A DNA stretch of 64,000 nucleotides from Rhizobium sp. 18055 (GCF_902706285.1 NZ_CACSKD010000001.1:620001-684000), one strand, 5' to 3'. Positions 52,720 through 62,280 are shown, counted from the stretch's first letter. The notes: generated by a model from the sequence alone, not told the origin. Translations and numbers: made by a program.

Positions 52720-53670
52720 CTAGATCGCCGAATAGTTGCTATCTCTGCCCTTGATCAATTGCCTCACCGCGGTGGACCCGTGGCAGAAGAACCCGATGCG
52801 GTCGACGATCTCAGGTATAAATGCTTTGTCGAGAGCATGTCCCATGTCAGCAACGACAAGAAGCTCCGCGCCATCAATGTGAGACTTTGCCCAGTGTGCG
52901 TGCTCGATCGGAAAGATCGGGTCGCACTCGCCGTGAATTATCAGACACGGTTTGGACAGGAGCGCCAGATCATCAGAGGTCAGAGACGGCGAAGCAGCCT
53001 GTGCTCTGCCGTGATTGCTGTGGTTCGCCATCGCCGCCCGCTGCCCAAGGCGGCGAAATGCAAACGCATCCCCGATCGCATTCCAGGATGCCTGGTCAAA
53101 CGGAGACTTGGGACCCGCCGCAAGCCGGAAGTTCTCGACGAAGCGCTCCGCCACCTCGGTGTCTGTGCATGCCGGCGCGCTATTGAGTGAGATGACAGCC
53201 TGAACATAGTTGGCCGCAGGCCCGGGCAGCGCATTTGATTTTGGCGGCCTGCCAGCAAAAGCATCGTTCTTGGGTCCGAGATCAGGAGACGACATCATTG
53301 TGGTGATGCTGGCCACTCGCGATGGATGAACGAGCCCTGCCCGTAGCGCAAGATTTCCCCCTTGTGAAAGTCCGACAAGGTGCGCCTGGTGAACGCCCAA
53401 TGCATCGAGCAGGCCAATAGCGTCATCCACGAGGTGGTCCAACGTGTACGAAGACCGCTCGAAATCCACATATGTCGAAAGGCCGGTGTCACGCTGGTCA
53501 TATCTGACCACCCGAAAGTTCAGCGTGGCAAGCGCCTCGCAGAACTCATCGGGCCACACCAGACCCGGCGCGCTGTTGCCCATCATCAGAAGTATCGTGG
53601 GATCTCCGGGCCTTCCGAACTGGTCGAACGCCAATTCGATTCCGGACACGCTAACCTTATCGCTTGTCAT
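52720..53670 (-). CDS. alpha/beta-hydrolase-fold enzyme
   Basis: 316 residues. The nucleophile elbow is HLVGLSQGGNLALRAG, the acid candidate is IIHGECDPIFPIEHAHW and the catalytic His is VVADMGHALD. VVRYDQRDTGLSTYVDF and the strand pattern fit the aclacinomycin-methylesterase-like/AB-hydrolase-1 group. The natural substrate is unknown. It is divergent from a TetR gene across a promoter with two operators, so it is very likely under its control. Confidence 0.85.
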   Translation of the reverse strand: MTSDKVSVSGIELAFDQFGRPGDPTILLMMGNSAPGLVWPDEFCEALATLNFRVVRYDQRDTGLSTYVDFERSSYTLDHLVDDAIGLLDALGVHQAHLVGLSQGGNLALRAGLVHPSRVASITTMMSSPDLGPKNDAFAGRPPKSNALPGPAANYVQAVISLNSAPACTDTEVAERFVENFRLAAGPKSPFDQASWNAIGDAFAFRRLGQRAAMANHSNHGRAQAASPSLTSDDLALLSKPCLIIHGECDPIFPIEHAHWAKSHIDGAELLVVADMGHALDKAFIPEIVDRIGFFCHGSTAVRQLIKGRDSNYSAI

Positions 53671-53684
53671 GGCATCACCTAGAA

Positions 53685-53720
53685 TTTATAAGCTATAAAG
53701 ATTGTTTATCAGCGATAAAC
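53685..53720. promoter_or_regulatory. twin TetR operators in the divergent promoter
   Basis: TTTATAAGCTATAAA (53685-53699) and TTTATCAGCGATAAA (53705-53719) are both perfect inverted repeats around AGC, with centres exactly 20 bp apart, about two helical turns. The second extends by one base pair on each side. They lie between the hydrolase and the TetR gene, which matches the two-operator layout of tetR/tetA-type loci. Confidence 0.75.
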
Positions 53721-53743
53721 TTTATAGTCAATAAGGAGCTGCA

Positions 53744-54346
53744 ATGAAGATTGCGAAGGTCGATATCGTACGTGCGGCATTGGATGTACTGAACGAAGTC
53801 GGGCTCGACAAACTCTCCACACGAATGGTGGCGGAGAAGCTCGGAGTGCAGCAGCCCGCAATCTATTGGCACATGACGGACAAGAGAGCGCTGATAGACG
53901 CGATGAACGCCGAAATCATGAGGTCCAGCCACCTCTATCGGGATGCGCAGGCCGATGAAGACTGGAAGTCGTACCTCATGCGCCACAGCCTGAGCTTCCG
54001 CCAGGCTCTTCTTTCATTTCGAGATGGCGCTCGCGTACATGCCGGCTCGCGCAGTGAAGCGTCGGATGCCGATACCGGTGAGCGCCAACTTCGGTTCCTG
54101 ACAGAGCAAGGGTTCGAGCCAGGCTTTGCCCTGCGGATGCTCGTGACTCTGTCTCGGTTTACAGTCGGGTCGGTGTTGGAAGAACAAGCAGAAGCCGCAT
54201 ATCCACCATCGACCCAGTCTGGACAGGAGAAGGATCGACCGCTTCTTCAGATGGCATTTGCCGATTACACCGCCTCCTCCACGGACACTTTTTTCACGTT
54301 CGGGGTCAACGTGATCATCGATGGTTTTAGTGCAGCAAAGAAATAG
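53744..54346 (+). CDS. TetR-family regulator (TetR_C type)
   Basis: 200 residues. HTH: DIVRAALDVLNEVGLDKLSTRMVAEKLGVQQPAIYWHMTDKRALIDAMNAEIM, the segment style of true TetR-like regulators, followed by the TetR_C-like C-terminal domain. AAGGAG precedes the ATG. It is divergent from the hydrolase with twin palindromic operators between them. It is probably an autoregulated repressor released by a small ligand. Confidence 0.88.
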   Translation: MKIAKVDIVRAALDVLNEVGLDKLSTRMVAEKLGVQQPAIYWHMTDKRALIDAMNAEIMRSSHLYRDAQADEDWKSYLMRHSLSFRQALLSFRDGARVHAGSRSEASDADTGERQLRFLTEQGFEPGFALRMLVTLSRFTVGSVLEEQAEAAYPPSTQSGQEKDRPLLQMAFADYTASSTDTFFTFGVNVIIDGFSAAKK

Positions 54347-54648
54347 TAGTGGCGGCCAGCAAAGCGCCTTCTATTGCCTATTAGAGGCATCTGACGATGA
54401 GCCGACTAAATGGTGAGAACGATAGGCTCGGGAAACTTGGTGCGAGGCTCGCCGATGATCCTGCGCTTGAAGGGATCTGAACCGTCGGCCACGACTTTGA
54501 CACTGTGCGACAAAGATAAGTGGCTGCGATTGTTTGGCTTTCGCGAAGCAAGACAACTCGGGCATTTGACCTTTGATGAGTGACTAAAATGAGATTGCAG
54601 AAAACATCGAATGTGAGGACTTTACCATTAGGGTTCATCGCATTATAT

Positions 54649-54666
54649 ATTCTCCACAAGGAGAAT
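54649..54666 (+). promoter_or_regulatory. 18-bp perfect palindrome covering the ribosome binding site of the antitoxin gene
   Basis: ATTCTCCACAAGGAGAAT is a perfect inverted repeat (TTCTCC-ACAA-GGAGAA) that contains the AAGGAG ribosome site of the next gene. In DNA it is a natural operator for the antitoxin; in RNA the hairpin would hide the ribosome site. The region from 54347 to here has no gene that I can support. Confidence 0.6.
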
Positions 54667-54670
54667 GATT

Positions 54671-55291
54671 ATGGTTATTGCACGCGCCTATACGCCGACG
54701 GAAGCCGCAGCTCTCAGCGAGATCGCAGTGAAGTCGGTACACAACGCTATCGACAAGCGGATCATTGCGCAGTTTGTCGGGGGCGGAGGACGTGCGCTTA
54801 ATGATGACGATCTGCTTCGGTTGAAGCTCTGGTATGGGGTGGGGTCAATCCTATCTGCCGAGCGCCGCAAACAGCTGTTCGATTCCATCGAACAGAACCC
54901 CGACGCGGATACAGTCCGAGCAGACGACTATCTCATTGTGGATGTTGCGCGCGCGCGTGAACAGTTAGCGGCTCGGGCTGAAGCACTGAGGCAGGCGGAG
55001 CAGGCGATAGAGATCGTCAAAGGTGTCATGGGTGGAGAGCCTGTTTACAAAGGAACCCGCATTCCAGTGCGAATGATCGCCGCGATGAAATCTCAGGGAG
55101 CTAGCACATCGGAAATTCTTGAAGGCTATCCGTCTCTCAGCCCAGGAATGGTGGACTCTTCCGAAATCTGGGCTGCCGCTCATCCGGCAAGGGGACGGCC
55201 GCGAAAGCTGTCTGAACTCGGCTTGAAGGCGACGTCCTCAAAGCGCTTGCGTCTTGGGACCACTTCTAATTCGTCCGGCTCGGCATCGTGA
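54671..55291 (+). CDS. DUF433-family antitoxin with N-terminal HTH-like domain
   Basis: About 206 residues. The N-terminus (ARAYTPTEAAALSEIAVKSVHNAIDKRIIAQFV) is HTH-like. The DUF433 domain follows from about residue 110 (VMGGEPVYKGTRIPVRMIAAMKSQGASTSEILEGYPSLSPGMVDSSEIWAAAHPARGRP in segments). The ATG at 54671 lies 7 bases after AAGGAG, while an ATG two codons earlier is too close. It ends in a 4-bp overlap with the DUF5615 gene, the hallmark order of this toxin-antitoxin group. It probably represses its own promoter. Confidence 0.85.
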   Translation: MVIARAYTPTEAAALSEIAVKSVHNAIDKRIIAQFVGGGGRALNDDDLLRLKLWYGVGSILSAERRKQLFDSIEQNPDADTVRADDYLIVDVARAREQLAARAEALRQAEQAIEIVKGVMGGEPVYKGTRIPVRMIAAMKSQGASTSEILEGYPSLSPGMVDSSEIWAAAHPARGRPRKLSELGLKATSSKRLRLGTTSNSSGSAS

Positions 55292-55668
55292 AATTTCTGA
55301 TAGACGAATGCCTTCACACGTCTCTTGTGGCCGTTGCCCAAGGCGCCGGCCACGACTGCTCCCATGTCAACTGGCTGGGTTTGAGCGGCGAAACGGACTG
55401 GGATCTAATGCCCCGGATCGTCGCCGAGGATTTCACGTTCGTGACCAACAACGCTCGTGACTTTCGCAAGCTTTATGCAAAAGAAGAGCTCCATGCGGGC
55501 CTGGTGATAATTGTGCCGCAAGTCCTACCGGCTTTGCAACGGGAATTGTTCGCTCTGATCCTCCAAGAATTTGTCGTGGGGCAGGACTTCGTCAACGAAG
55601 TCATCGAAATAACTATCGAGAGCGAAGACAGCGCGGTGCTCACGCGCTATTCGCTTCCGGAAGTCTGA
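55288..55668 (+). CDS. DUF5615 PIN-like toxin (VapC-related nuclease)
   Basis: 126 residues. KFLIDECLHTSLVAVAQGAGHD supplies the first acidic pair, DWDLMPRIVAEDFTFVTNNARDFRKLY the later Asp residues and the typical TNNxxDF block. DUF5615 domains are PIN-like ribonuclease folds paired with DUF433 antitoxins. The 4-bp overlap with the antitoxin gene supports the pairing. The predicted role is RNA cleavage when the antitoxin is lost. All key acidic residues appear present. Confidence 0.85.
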   Translation: MKFLIDECLHTSLVAVAQGAGHDCSHVNWLGLSGETDWDLMPRIVAEDFTFVTNNARDFRKLYAKEELHAGLVIIVPQVLPALQRELFALILQEFVVGQDFVNEVIEITIESEDSAVLTRYSLPEV

Positions 55669-56406
55669 ACGCAACCTCCGCCACTTTCCGCCAATCCTGG
55701 AGGTATAGATACGCATGCCCGCCGCGCGGCAGCGGTCCTTATCATACGCCATTGTCTTTCTAATCTGGCTGCCCCACGCCTAAAAACCTTGCCGAAAAAT
55801 GCGTAACGGCTATTTATGGAACTCATAATTTTCTCGCGGAAAAACCTCGGCGAAAAATCCGGGAAATGGCGGCGTCTTAGCAGCGATATGTTCCATTTTT
55901 TTATCAAACAATAGCGGTTCGAAAGTTCGAAATTATCCTGAAAAGCCACAATGTCAATCGCACCACCAGTCGTTGATGCTGAACCTCACGTAACCCGAGG
56001 CAGGAGCAATGGTGATGGAGACAATCGATGCACCGACATTTTTAGCTCTTCGGCAAGGCGTTCGCTACCGAGCCGTAAGGAGATGTCGTCGGCAACGACA
56101 GCGCTTATCGAAGACTGTCAGGTTCATGCCCGCTTAAGCGTAACTATAGCATCGCTATCATCGTAAGCGCTCATTCTTGGCAGTCTGTCCTCCCGCCCCA
56201 CAAATTCTGGTTTCTATTAACGCTGTTTCAACAAACCGGCGCTAATCTCGCCGCTATTGGACTGGCCATGATGAGCCTGCGAACGAGCAAACTCTCGGCG
56301 GCCAGCACTGCGTTTTGTGTGAAAGCACTTACGCTCGCGGTTCCAGCACATTGGCTGTCGAGATGCGGATCAGCAGCTAGACGTCAGCAATCTAGGTGTG
56401 GCTACT
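55669..56406. other. gene-free region upstream of the chemoreceptor
   Basis: About 740 bp without a supported gene. It contains two imperfect 22-bp direct repeats (see 55782-55861), a TTCGAA-AG-TTCGAA element at 55918-55931 and AT-rich stretches. Short open frames overlap on both strands without ribosome sites. The chemoreceptor promoter should lie at the right end. Confidence 0.5.
55782..55861 (+). repeat. imperfect 22-bp direct repeats
   Basis: AAAAACCTTGCCGAAAAATG (first 20 bases, from 55782) and AAAAACCTCGGCGAAAAATC (from 55840) are 58 bp apart and differ at three positions over 22 bp. This could be a remnant of a recombination or resolution site. No recombinase gene is adjacent. Confidence 0.4.
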
Positions 56407-58677
56407 GTGACATTTTCTATCCGCAATATTCTAGTCGGCATTTTTCTGCTTTTGAGCGGAGTGATCTGCGTACTAACCGCCTCATCTGCCATGGACGCTT
56501 ACACGCAGCACCGGATTTTTAGGGACGTATCGAAACTTACCGCTCTCGATCGTGCACTGTTCCAGACCCTTGCGACCTTTCGCAACGAGCGTGGCGATGG
56601 TTCCTCGGCCGCAAAGATGGAAATCAACGCACTCGCCGGCACGCTAGCTTCGCTGACCAAGGATCGTGGTTTGGTCGATAAGGCTATGTCCGAGGCGAAG
56701 GCGATCTACGCCGGGATCGATGACAAGGCGATCAAAGCACCTATTGCAGAAGTCATGAGCACGTTCGATCAGGTGCTGGCGTTCCGCTCGACGCTTGACG
56801 GAGAGTTGACCAAAAAGCTGGCAGACCGCGATCCCGGCCTTCAGGACAACACCCTCGCTCTCGGACAGCAACTGTTGACCGCGCTGGAAAATGGTTCGAC
56901 AGCAACCGAAGCCCGGATTCGCGAGAGCGATCCTTCAATGACAGCAATGATCCAGATCCGTTCGCTGGCGTGGTCAACCCGTGCATTCGCCGGGGCGTCA
57001 AACCTGCAGGTTAATATTACGCTCGGCGCGGGTGCAACGATGACGGCCGCCGAGCTGGGCAAGATCCAGCTCAATGATTACACTGTGAACTTCGCGTGGA
57101 AACAGGTCGGCATACTCGTCAACCATCCAGATACTCTTCCATTGGTGAAGGACGCATATCGAGCAGCGGACAGCGGCTACTTCGGCGGCGATTTTGCACC
57201 CCAGCGCGCAGCACTTCTCGAATCGTTCGCAGCCGGCAAGAACGCCCCAATGTCCCTCGACGTTTGGCGCCCAATGGGCAATGACGCCCTTCTTTTCATC
57301 ACCAACACTGCTGCGGCAGCAGCCGATGGCATGGTTGCTGCAGCCGTTGCAAGCCAGTCGCAGGCGTTCTCCCATTTCGTCACCTACACACTCATTTTTC
57401 TAGTCGCTGCAGTCGTCAGTATTTTCGGCGTCTGCGTCATCGTCTTCCGCGTCACCAAGCCGATTGGCGTTATCACGCATTCGATGCGAGCCCTGGCCCA
57501 GGGCGATCTTAAGATTACCGTCGCTGGTGTCGATCGCCGCGATGAGATTGGAGAAATGGCCCGTTCCGTCGAAGTCTTTCAACAGGCCGCCATCCGCAAT
57601 AAGACACTTGAAGAGCAAACGGCAGAGGCAAGGATTTCCTCGGAACGCGAACGCATCGAAGTGCAGCGCCGCGCAGAGGCCGACGCCGAAGAGCGCCTGA
57701 TGCAGGCTACCAGCGCCCTTGCCGCCGGACTGCGGCGTCTGGCGGCAGGAGATCTTGTTTGTGAAATTGACACCGCCCTCGCACCGCAGTTCGAGGCGCT
57801 CCGGCAGGACTTCAACATATCCGTGAGCCAGCTTCGCAACGCCATGCGTGGGGTGGGCCAGGCGGCGTCGCTGGTCAACAGCGGTAGCTACGAGATCTCG
57901 CAGGCGTCCGACAATCTTTCGAAGCGTACCGAACAGCAGGCAGCTTCGCTTGAGGAAACCGCCGCGGCACTGGAGGAAGTCACCGCCAACGTACAGTCCA
58001 CCTCCAAGCGCGCTGGAGATGCCCGCGATCTGGTGCGAGGCGCCCGGACTCGCGCCGAGAATTCAAGCCAGGTTGTCAACAATGCGGTCAGCGCCATGGG
58101 GAAGATCGAGCATTCGTCCAGGCAGATCAGCCAAATTATCGGCGTTATCGACGAGATCGCTTTTCAGACCAATTTGCTCGCATTGAACGCAGGCGTCGAA
58201 GCCGCCCGTGCCGGCGAAGCAGGCAAGGGGTTTGCAGTCGTAGCCCAGGAAGTGCGCGAACTTGCGCAGCGCTCGGCCAATGCCGCGAAAGAAATCAAAA
58301 GCCTGATCGGAAATTCGGAAGTCGCAGTCAGCGAAGGCGTCCGCCTTGTCAATGACACCGGAGAGGGCCTTACCGCTATTGCCGACCTTGTGCAGCAGAT
58401 CAATCAGCACATGGACGCCATTGCCACGGCTGCCAAGGAACAGTCGCTGGGATTGTCGGAGATCAATAGTGCCGTCAATCACATGGACCAGGCGACCCAA
58501 CAGAACGCTGCAATGGTCGAACAAATGAACGCCGCGGGCGCGGGTCTTGCACAGGAAAGCAGCCGCTTGGGCGAGCTACTTGCAATCTTTCAGACCGGCA
58601 ACGGGTCGGGAAGTGTAGTCAGCAACCGCGCGCCACCTCGACCTCCGGCCTCTATGCCATATAGGGGGGCAGCGTAG
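56407..58677 (+). CDS. methyl-accepting chemotaxis protein
   Basis: About 756 residues. TM1 is near residues 7-28 and TM2 near 325-350 ([23 protein letters not shown]), enclosing an all-helical periplasmic region of about 295 residues. The motif [19 protein letters not shown] recalls nitrate-sensing (NIT) domains. HAMP modules follow at about 350-400 and 430-480, then the signalling domain with [31 protein letters not shown]. Gln/Glu-rich helices ([14 protein letters not shown]) are methylation candidates. The C-terminus [10 protein letters not shown] lacks the CheR-tether pentapeptide. GTG at 56407 is preferred over GTG at 56398 by ribosome-site spacing. The ligand is unknown. Confidence 0.87.
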   Translation: MTFSIRNILVGIFLLLSGVICVLTASSAMDAYTQHRIFRDVSKLTALDRALFQTLATFRNERGDGSSAAKMEINALAGTLASLTKDRGLVDKAMSEAKAIYAGIDDKAIKAPIAEVMSTFDQVLAFRSTLDGELTKKLADRDPGLQDNTLALGQQLLTALENGSTATEARIRESDPSMTAMIQIRSLAWSTRAFAGASNLQVNITLGAGATMTAAELGKIQLNDYTVNFAWKQVGILVNHPDTLPLVKDAYRAADSGYFGGDFAPQRAALLESFAAGKNAPMSLDVWRPMGNDALLFITNTAAAAADGMVAAAVASQSQAFSHFVTYTLIFLVAAVVSIFGVCVIVFRVTKPIGVITHSMRALAQGDLKITVAGVDRRDEIGEMARSVEVFQQAAIRNKTLEEQTAEARISSERERIEVQRRAEADAEERLMQATSALAAGLRRLAAGDLVCEIDTALAPQFEALRQDFNISVSQLRNAMRGVGQAASLVNSGSYEISQASDNLSKRTEQQAASLEETAAALEEVTANVQSTSKRAGDARDLVRGARTRAENSSQVVNNAVSAMGKIEHSSRQISQIIGVIDEIAFQTNLLALNAGVEAARAGEAGKGFAVVAQEVRELAQRSANAAKEIKSLIGNSEVAVSEGVRLVNDTGEGLTAIADLVQQINQHMDAIATAAKEQSLGLSEINSAVNHMDQATQQNAAMVEQMNAAGAGLAQESSRLGELLAIFQTGNGSGSVVSNRAPPRPPASMPYRGAA

Positions 58678-59338
58678 GTCTCACGCACAATCCCTCCCGC
58701 ACGCGGCATGCAGCGCTCAACACGCTGCGGCAGAAATGGGCGGACCCGTGATCTCAGCCGCCGAACCAGCGGAGCCAGCATTCATGGTCAAGAAATGACA
58801 ACTCTCGGGAGCCGGGCTGATAGAGCTAAGTTAGCACAAAGCCGGTGGTTCGCCGCGTCAAGCATTGCTGTCAGCAATTTAACGCGGTTCCACCCGACCA
58901 GATGACCTTCATCGACTAAGATCTGGATCGCAAAACCAACGGTTTGGTGTCACCCCGAATTCAGCTTACCGCGGGGGCGTGAACGACGTCCTCGTGGCTG
59001 AGTCAAGTCGAAAGCATTCTGGTATCCGTTGGTTTTTTCTCGAAGGACGCGACGCGAACACTCATGCGCGATCCTAGGGAGCGGCAGCGGCTATCGGCAA
59101 TCAAATCCTAGCGCCTCTTGAAATCGTGGATGAATGGCGGGCCGCCCCGCCGATGATGAGGAACCGGCCTGAGACATCCTGCCATGTGAGCAGCGGCGCG
59201 TTGCGCAGCCACGTATCGCTGAGCACTTGCTAGACGACGAATTCCGGAACATCGGCATCGGGCGATGGTGCCGCTATGGACGCCTGAAAGCTTGGTCGGC
59301 GCCCTCGAGCTGAGTAGGCATTCCCTCCACATCGCGTC
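58678..59338. other. region without supported genes
   Basis: About 660 bp between the chemoreceptor and the HEPN-like gene. Short open frames only, none with a ribosome site or family signature. Some sequence near 59100-59330 is open on the minus strand for 70 codons, but the translation is low-complexity and unfamiliar. Confidence 0.5.
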
Positions 59339-59881
59339 CTAAAGCTGAGGCGCGGTTTTGAAGTCGCTCCACCGCTTCACGTAGTCATCTGCCGTTCGCC
59401 ACAAACTACCGATTAGCAGGCTAGCTCTGGGGGCGATCCGCTCGTCTTCCGCTGGATAGCGAATTGGAAAATGCATCGTTTCTGCGTGCAGCGCTCCCAG
59501 ATCGGTAAGATGTGTTTCGAAAAGCTCCTGCGGGTTGATGACAACTTCCACGGCGGGATAGTCACCGGCAGATATCGCATCCTGATGAGTGATAGCAGCG
59601 TTGATCCGCGCCGCCAGCCGCAACTGCTCCGCTGCAGCGAGGGGCCACATATCGTTGATCCGATGACCAAAACTAAGCAACTGAATGGTCGAATACCCGT
59701 TTTGGAGCAGGCACCCTTTGAGTAACAACTCCAGGCCGTGACCTGCGAGATGGAGTGCAGGGGTTATTAGTATCCCGCAGCTCGCCGAGTGCAATTCGAC
59801 GACATAAGCGCCTTCAAGAAAGGATTTTGCCCGAGCAATGTATTTCCAAGCGTCGGTATTGAAATTCTCCGGTTCATTCAT
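59339..59881 (-). CDS. HEPN-like protein of unknown function
   Basis: 180 residues. PALHLAGHGLELLLKGCLLQNGY followed by LLSFGHRINDMWPLAA resembles the helical core of HEPN-type proteins (an H-x3-E-x3-K helix then G-H-x4-L). No clear catalytic R-x4-6-H motif is visible, so nuclease activity is not claimed. It overlaps the start of the small upstream gene region by 8 bp. HEPN proteins often occur in toxin or defence systems, but no partner nucleotidyltransferase is seen. Confidence 0.55.
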   Translation of the reverse strand: MNEPENFNTDAWKYIARAKSFLEGAYVVELHSASCGILITPALHLAGHGLELLLKGCLLQNGYSTIQLLSFGHRINDMWPLAAAEQLRLAARINAAITHQDAISAGDYPAVEVVINPQELFETHLTDLGALHAETMHFPIRYPAEDERIAPRASLLIGSLWRTADDYVKRWSDFKTAPQL

Positions 59882-60182
59882 CGATTACCATCCACATCCA
59901 TGCGACACCATCGACCGAGACCATCTTATCTTGAGTGAACGACCACTTCAGTCCGCCGGCCAACCAGCGATAAAGAAGTGCTTGTACTGAGGAGGCTCGC
60001 CCTGAGGTGAAGAGAAGCGAGCCCCACAAGTCTCGACGGTCCGAAACAGGCGATCGGCCACCAAGTGGGGTATCACGGTCACATGAGGAGTACATTAGCG
60101 AGTCAATTCGACTGATAGTCGCCAAAAGCCTGCTGATCATATCATTGGCGGGCTTCTGAACCCGGCCCGGCAATAGCGTCAA
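59874..60182 (-). CDS. small uncharacterised protein upstream of the HEPN-like gene
   Basis: About 102 residues from a TTG start, or about 88 residues from ATG at 60140. The 8-bp overlap with the following gene suggests a real coding unit. Its beginning is unclear; the frame may be the C-terminal part of a longer truncated gene. The C-terminus is Trp-rich (WLAGGLKWSFTQDKMVSVDGVAWMWMVIDE). No family recognised. Confidence 0.35.
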   Translation of the reverse strand: MTLLPGRVQKPANDMISRLLATISRIDSLMYSSCDRDTPLGGRSPVSDRRDLWGSLLFTSGRASSVQALLYRWLAGGLKWSFTQDKMVSVDGVAWMWMVIDE

Positions 60183-60400
60183 CGTCTGGATTAACCGATC
60201 TGGCCCGACAGGTTGGTGGCGACATTGGATAGGATCTCAAAGCGGCGTTCACTACGTTCTGCGAACGATTGCTGCGCTGTACAATATTCACCCCCGGGAG
60301 GCGGCGATCACTGAGTGTGAATGCCCGCCACCGTCTATTTGCTGCATATCATTGCGCCACGGAGCATGTTAAAAGGCTGCTCCTCCAGAAAGGAGTATTC

Positions 60401-60676
60401 ATGCCGTTGGACGTTCTTCCAAATCGTTTCAACATGATCGGCAACAATGCCATCATGGTCATGGGCGCCGGCTCCTCCAAGCAGGCCGTCGTCGTGACAA
60501 AGGCGGCAATCAAAGATGCTCAGTCCAACTCTGCAGTAGGCTTCGGACAGCAACCCGACCTCGTTACGATCGGTGCAATTGCCAGCTCCAAATTTGACAA
60601 AGGCATGATCGCCTTCGATGGCCGGATTTGGGTTACTGCAGATGATATTCGAGATTGGCGGCGCGAGATTGCATAG
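60401..60676 (+). CDS. small soluble protein of unknown function
   Basis: 91 residues. AAAGGAG stands six bases before the ATG at 60401, which fixes this start against a longer upstream frame. The protein has no signal sequence and no Cys (MGAGSSKQAVVVTKAAIKDAQSNSAVGFGQQPDLVTIGA). It is the first in a run of small genes with consensus ribosome sites that leads to groES. Confidence 0.55.
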   Translation: MPLDVLPNRFNMIGNNAIMVMGAGSSKQAVVVTKAAIKDAQSNSAVGFGQQPDLVTIGAIASSKFDKGMIAFDGRIWVTADDIRDWRREIA

Positions 60677-61029
60677 GATTGGCCGCGCCCGGGGCCGCTG
60701 TGATCAATAGCGCCCAAATCGCGAGAGCCCTTTTTCGGGTGTCGTGTTAGTAGCCACGCGTTCGATGAACGGTACAATCTGCGTCGTGAGACCACGGCAT
60801 TGCGTGTTTATAAGGCAAATCATGTCCGCCTATCGTGCCATCGACAAACGTCCATCTTCCCGACGAGTGGAGCGAACCAGTCCTCGTTGGATACCCCCCA
60901 GCCGACGCGCTTTCTATTCGTTTGCTTTGCCGCGGTTAAAGGCGCAGGGTCTGCGCTTCAGCAAGCCATTTTCAGGGCGCTGCTGCTTGAGGGCCATCAC
61001 ACCCTAGCCCCGACTGAAAGGAGGACGTT
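60677..61029. other. spacer between small genes
   Basis: About 350 bp. Two overlapping short frames are open, but neither has a ribosome site. Nothing assignable apart from the AAAGGAGG site of the next gene at its right end. Confidence 0.5.
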
Positions 61030-61323
61030 ATGTCTTCCAACATTTCCCTTCGGTCCCTAACGGCCGCGGATCTCAAGATTCTTCGGAAAGTGCTTGGCGA
61101 TGCAGGTTATTCCAGCGATGTCCTGACAGGCGCCTCGGTGGGAACTGCTGCAAAGCTATTAATCGGCCTCTTTCAACGGGGCATGACGGATCCCGCCGAG
61201 CTCAGTGCCGAACTCGAGTATCGGTTTGGCCGCTCCGAGAAGACAATCATTCCTGCAAGCAACGCGCATCATCAGTTCGCTATCCGCGGCTTGCCCAAGC
61301 GCAATCTTCCGACCGCTCACTAA
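61030..61323 (+). CDS. small soluble protein of unknown function
   Basis: 97 residues. GAAAGGAGG lies just before the ATG, an almost ideal ribosome site. The N-terminal half is helical (LRSLTAADLKILRKVLGDAGY), then a Leu-rich turn (GTAAKLLIGLFQRGMTDPAELSAELEYRFGRSE). No membrane segment or Cys. The family is unknown to me. Same strand and style as its neighbours. Confidence 0.6.
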   Translation: MSSNISLRSLTAADLKILRKVLGDAGYSSDVLTGASVGTAAKLLIGLFQRGMTDPAELSAELEYRFGRSEKTIIPASNAHHQFAIRGLPKRNLPTAH

Positions 61324-61996
61324 AGCCTGGTATGACAGCCCCCATAAAGAAGTGTGAATCGCGGCACGACATGCACATCTGGATGATTGCCAAGGTCGCG
61401 GATGAAGCAATCTGGATGACCTTCGCCACTCGAGTGTTCACCGCTGCAATTGCATTAAGAATTGAAACGGAATGTCGCTGTTTTCCGCAATAGAAGCCGA
61501 AGCTTCAACTGGACCGAAAACGCGGTTCGGTATCGCGGCTGTGACGGTATGTTTGAGTTCAAGTTCTTGCTGGAGGCCTCAGCTCTCTACAGCACCAACG
61601 AATCTGGCTGCCGAAATGCGCTCGACAACAGTCGCCCAATCAGAAAGCTGCGAGCAAGCTTTATGCGAGCCGAAGGGCAAGCAGCTTCACAGCCAGATCC
61701 CCAGACTTTGGCTGAAACTATCCCGGTTCTTCCCTCCCTCCCATCAGAAACAGGCCCCCATGTCCAGTCCATCAGCGCGATATTCATGGAAGAGCACCGC
61801 CGACTATCTCGGCCGGTTCCGCTACATTGAATTCCTAATCAAATCGGCACCGGTTTTCAGCCTAGCCTTTATCGCCTGCGTTGCACTGATCTACCGCCAC
61901 TGACCGACACGTGACCGTCCAGACCCCCGCATGACCTGGCGGCCTGAAACCGGCGCTATCTCGACGCACATATCATCTAAACCAAGGAGTTTTCCT
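61324..61996. other. spacer with one doubtful small membrane peptide
   Basis: About 670 bp. A 47-codon frame at 61760-61903 (MSSPSARYSWKSTADYLGRFRYIEFLIKSAPVFSLAFIACVALIYRH in part) encodes a single membrane helix at its end but has no ribosome site. The rest contains overlapping short frames in two phases. I cannot support a gene here. Confidence 0.35.
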
Positions 61997-62188
61997 ATGC
62001 CCTGTGATGAAGCAGCACCGATCCGCCGCACAGTTCGCATGTTTCCCACCGAGAAGACCGCCTTTACAGAGCTTGCGTTCAGAAAGATCATGACTGCGGA
62101 AAAGGAGGGCCAGGATGAGAAATCGGCGTTGCTCAAGGCCCTTCGGATCAGCCGATTACGGGTGATACACGTCAGTGAAAGCCAGTAG
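61997..62188 (+). CDS. small basic protein of unknown function
   Basis: 63 residues. AAGGAG is placed 8 bases before the ATG; an upstream in-frame extension of 22 codons lacks this. The peptide is charged and helical (TAFTELAFRKIMTAEKEGQDEKSALLKALRISRLRVIHVSE). No signal sequence. Part of the run of small genes before groESL. Confidence 0.55.
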   Translation: MPCDEAAPIRRTVRMFPTEKTAFTELAFRKIMTAEKEGQDEKSALLKALRISRLRVIHVSESQ

Positions 62189-62280
62189 GCCAAGTGACCG
62201 GTGGCCGTTGCACTCGTATCTAGGCCGATGAAACTCCCCGACCAAAGCAGCAGCCTGTAGTTACTCTCAAGGAGATACCC

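Noticed and set aside
61472..61903. 143-codon frame between small genes
   Set aside because: It overlaps another open frame in a second phase, lacks a ribosome site and has low-complexity sequence. Only the last 47 codons look protein-like.
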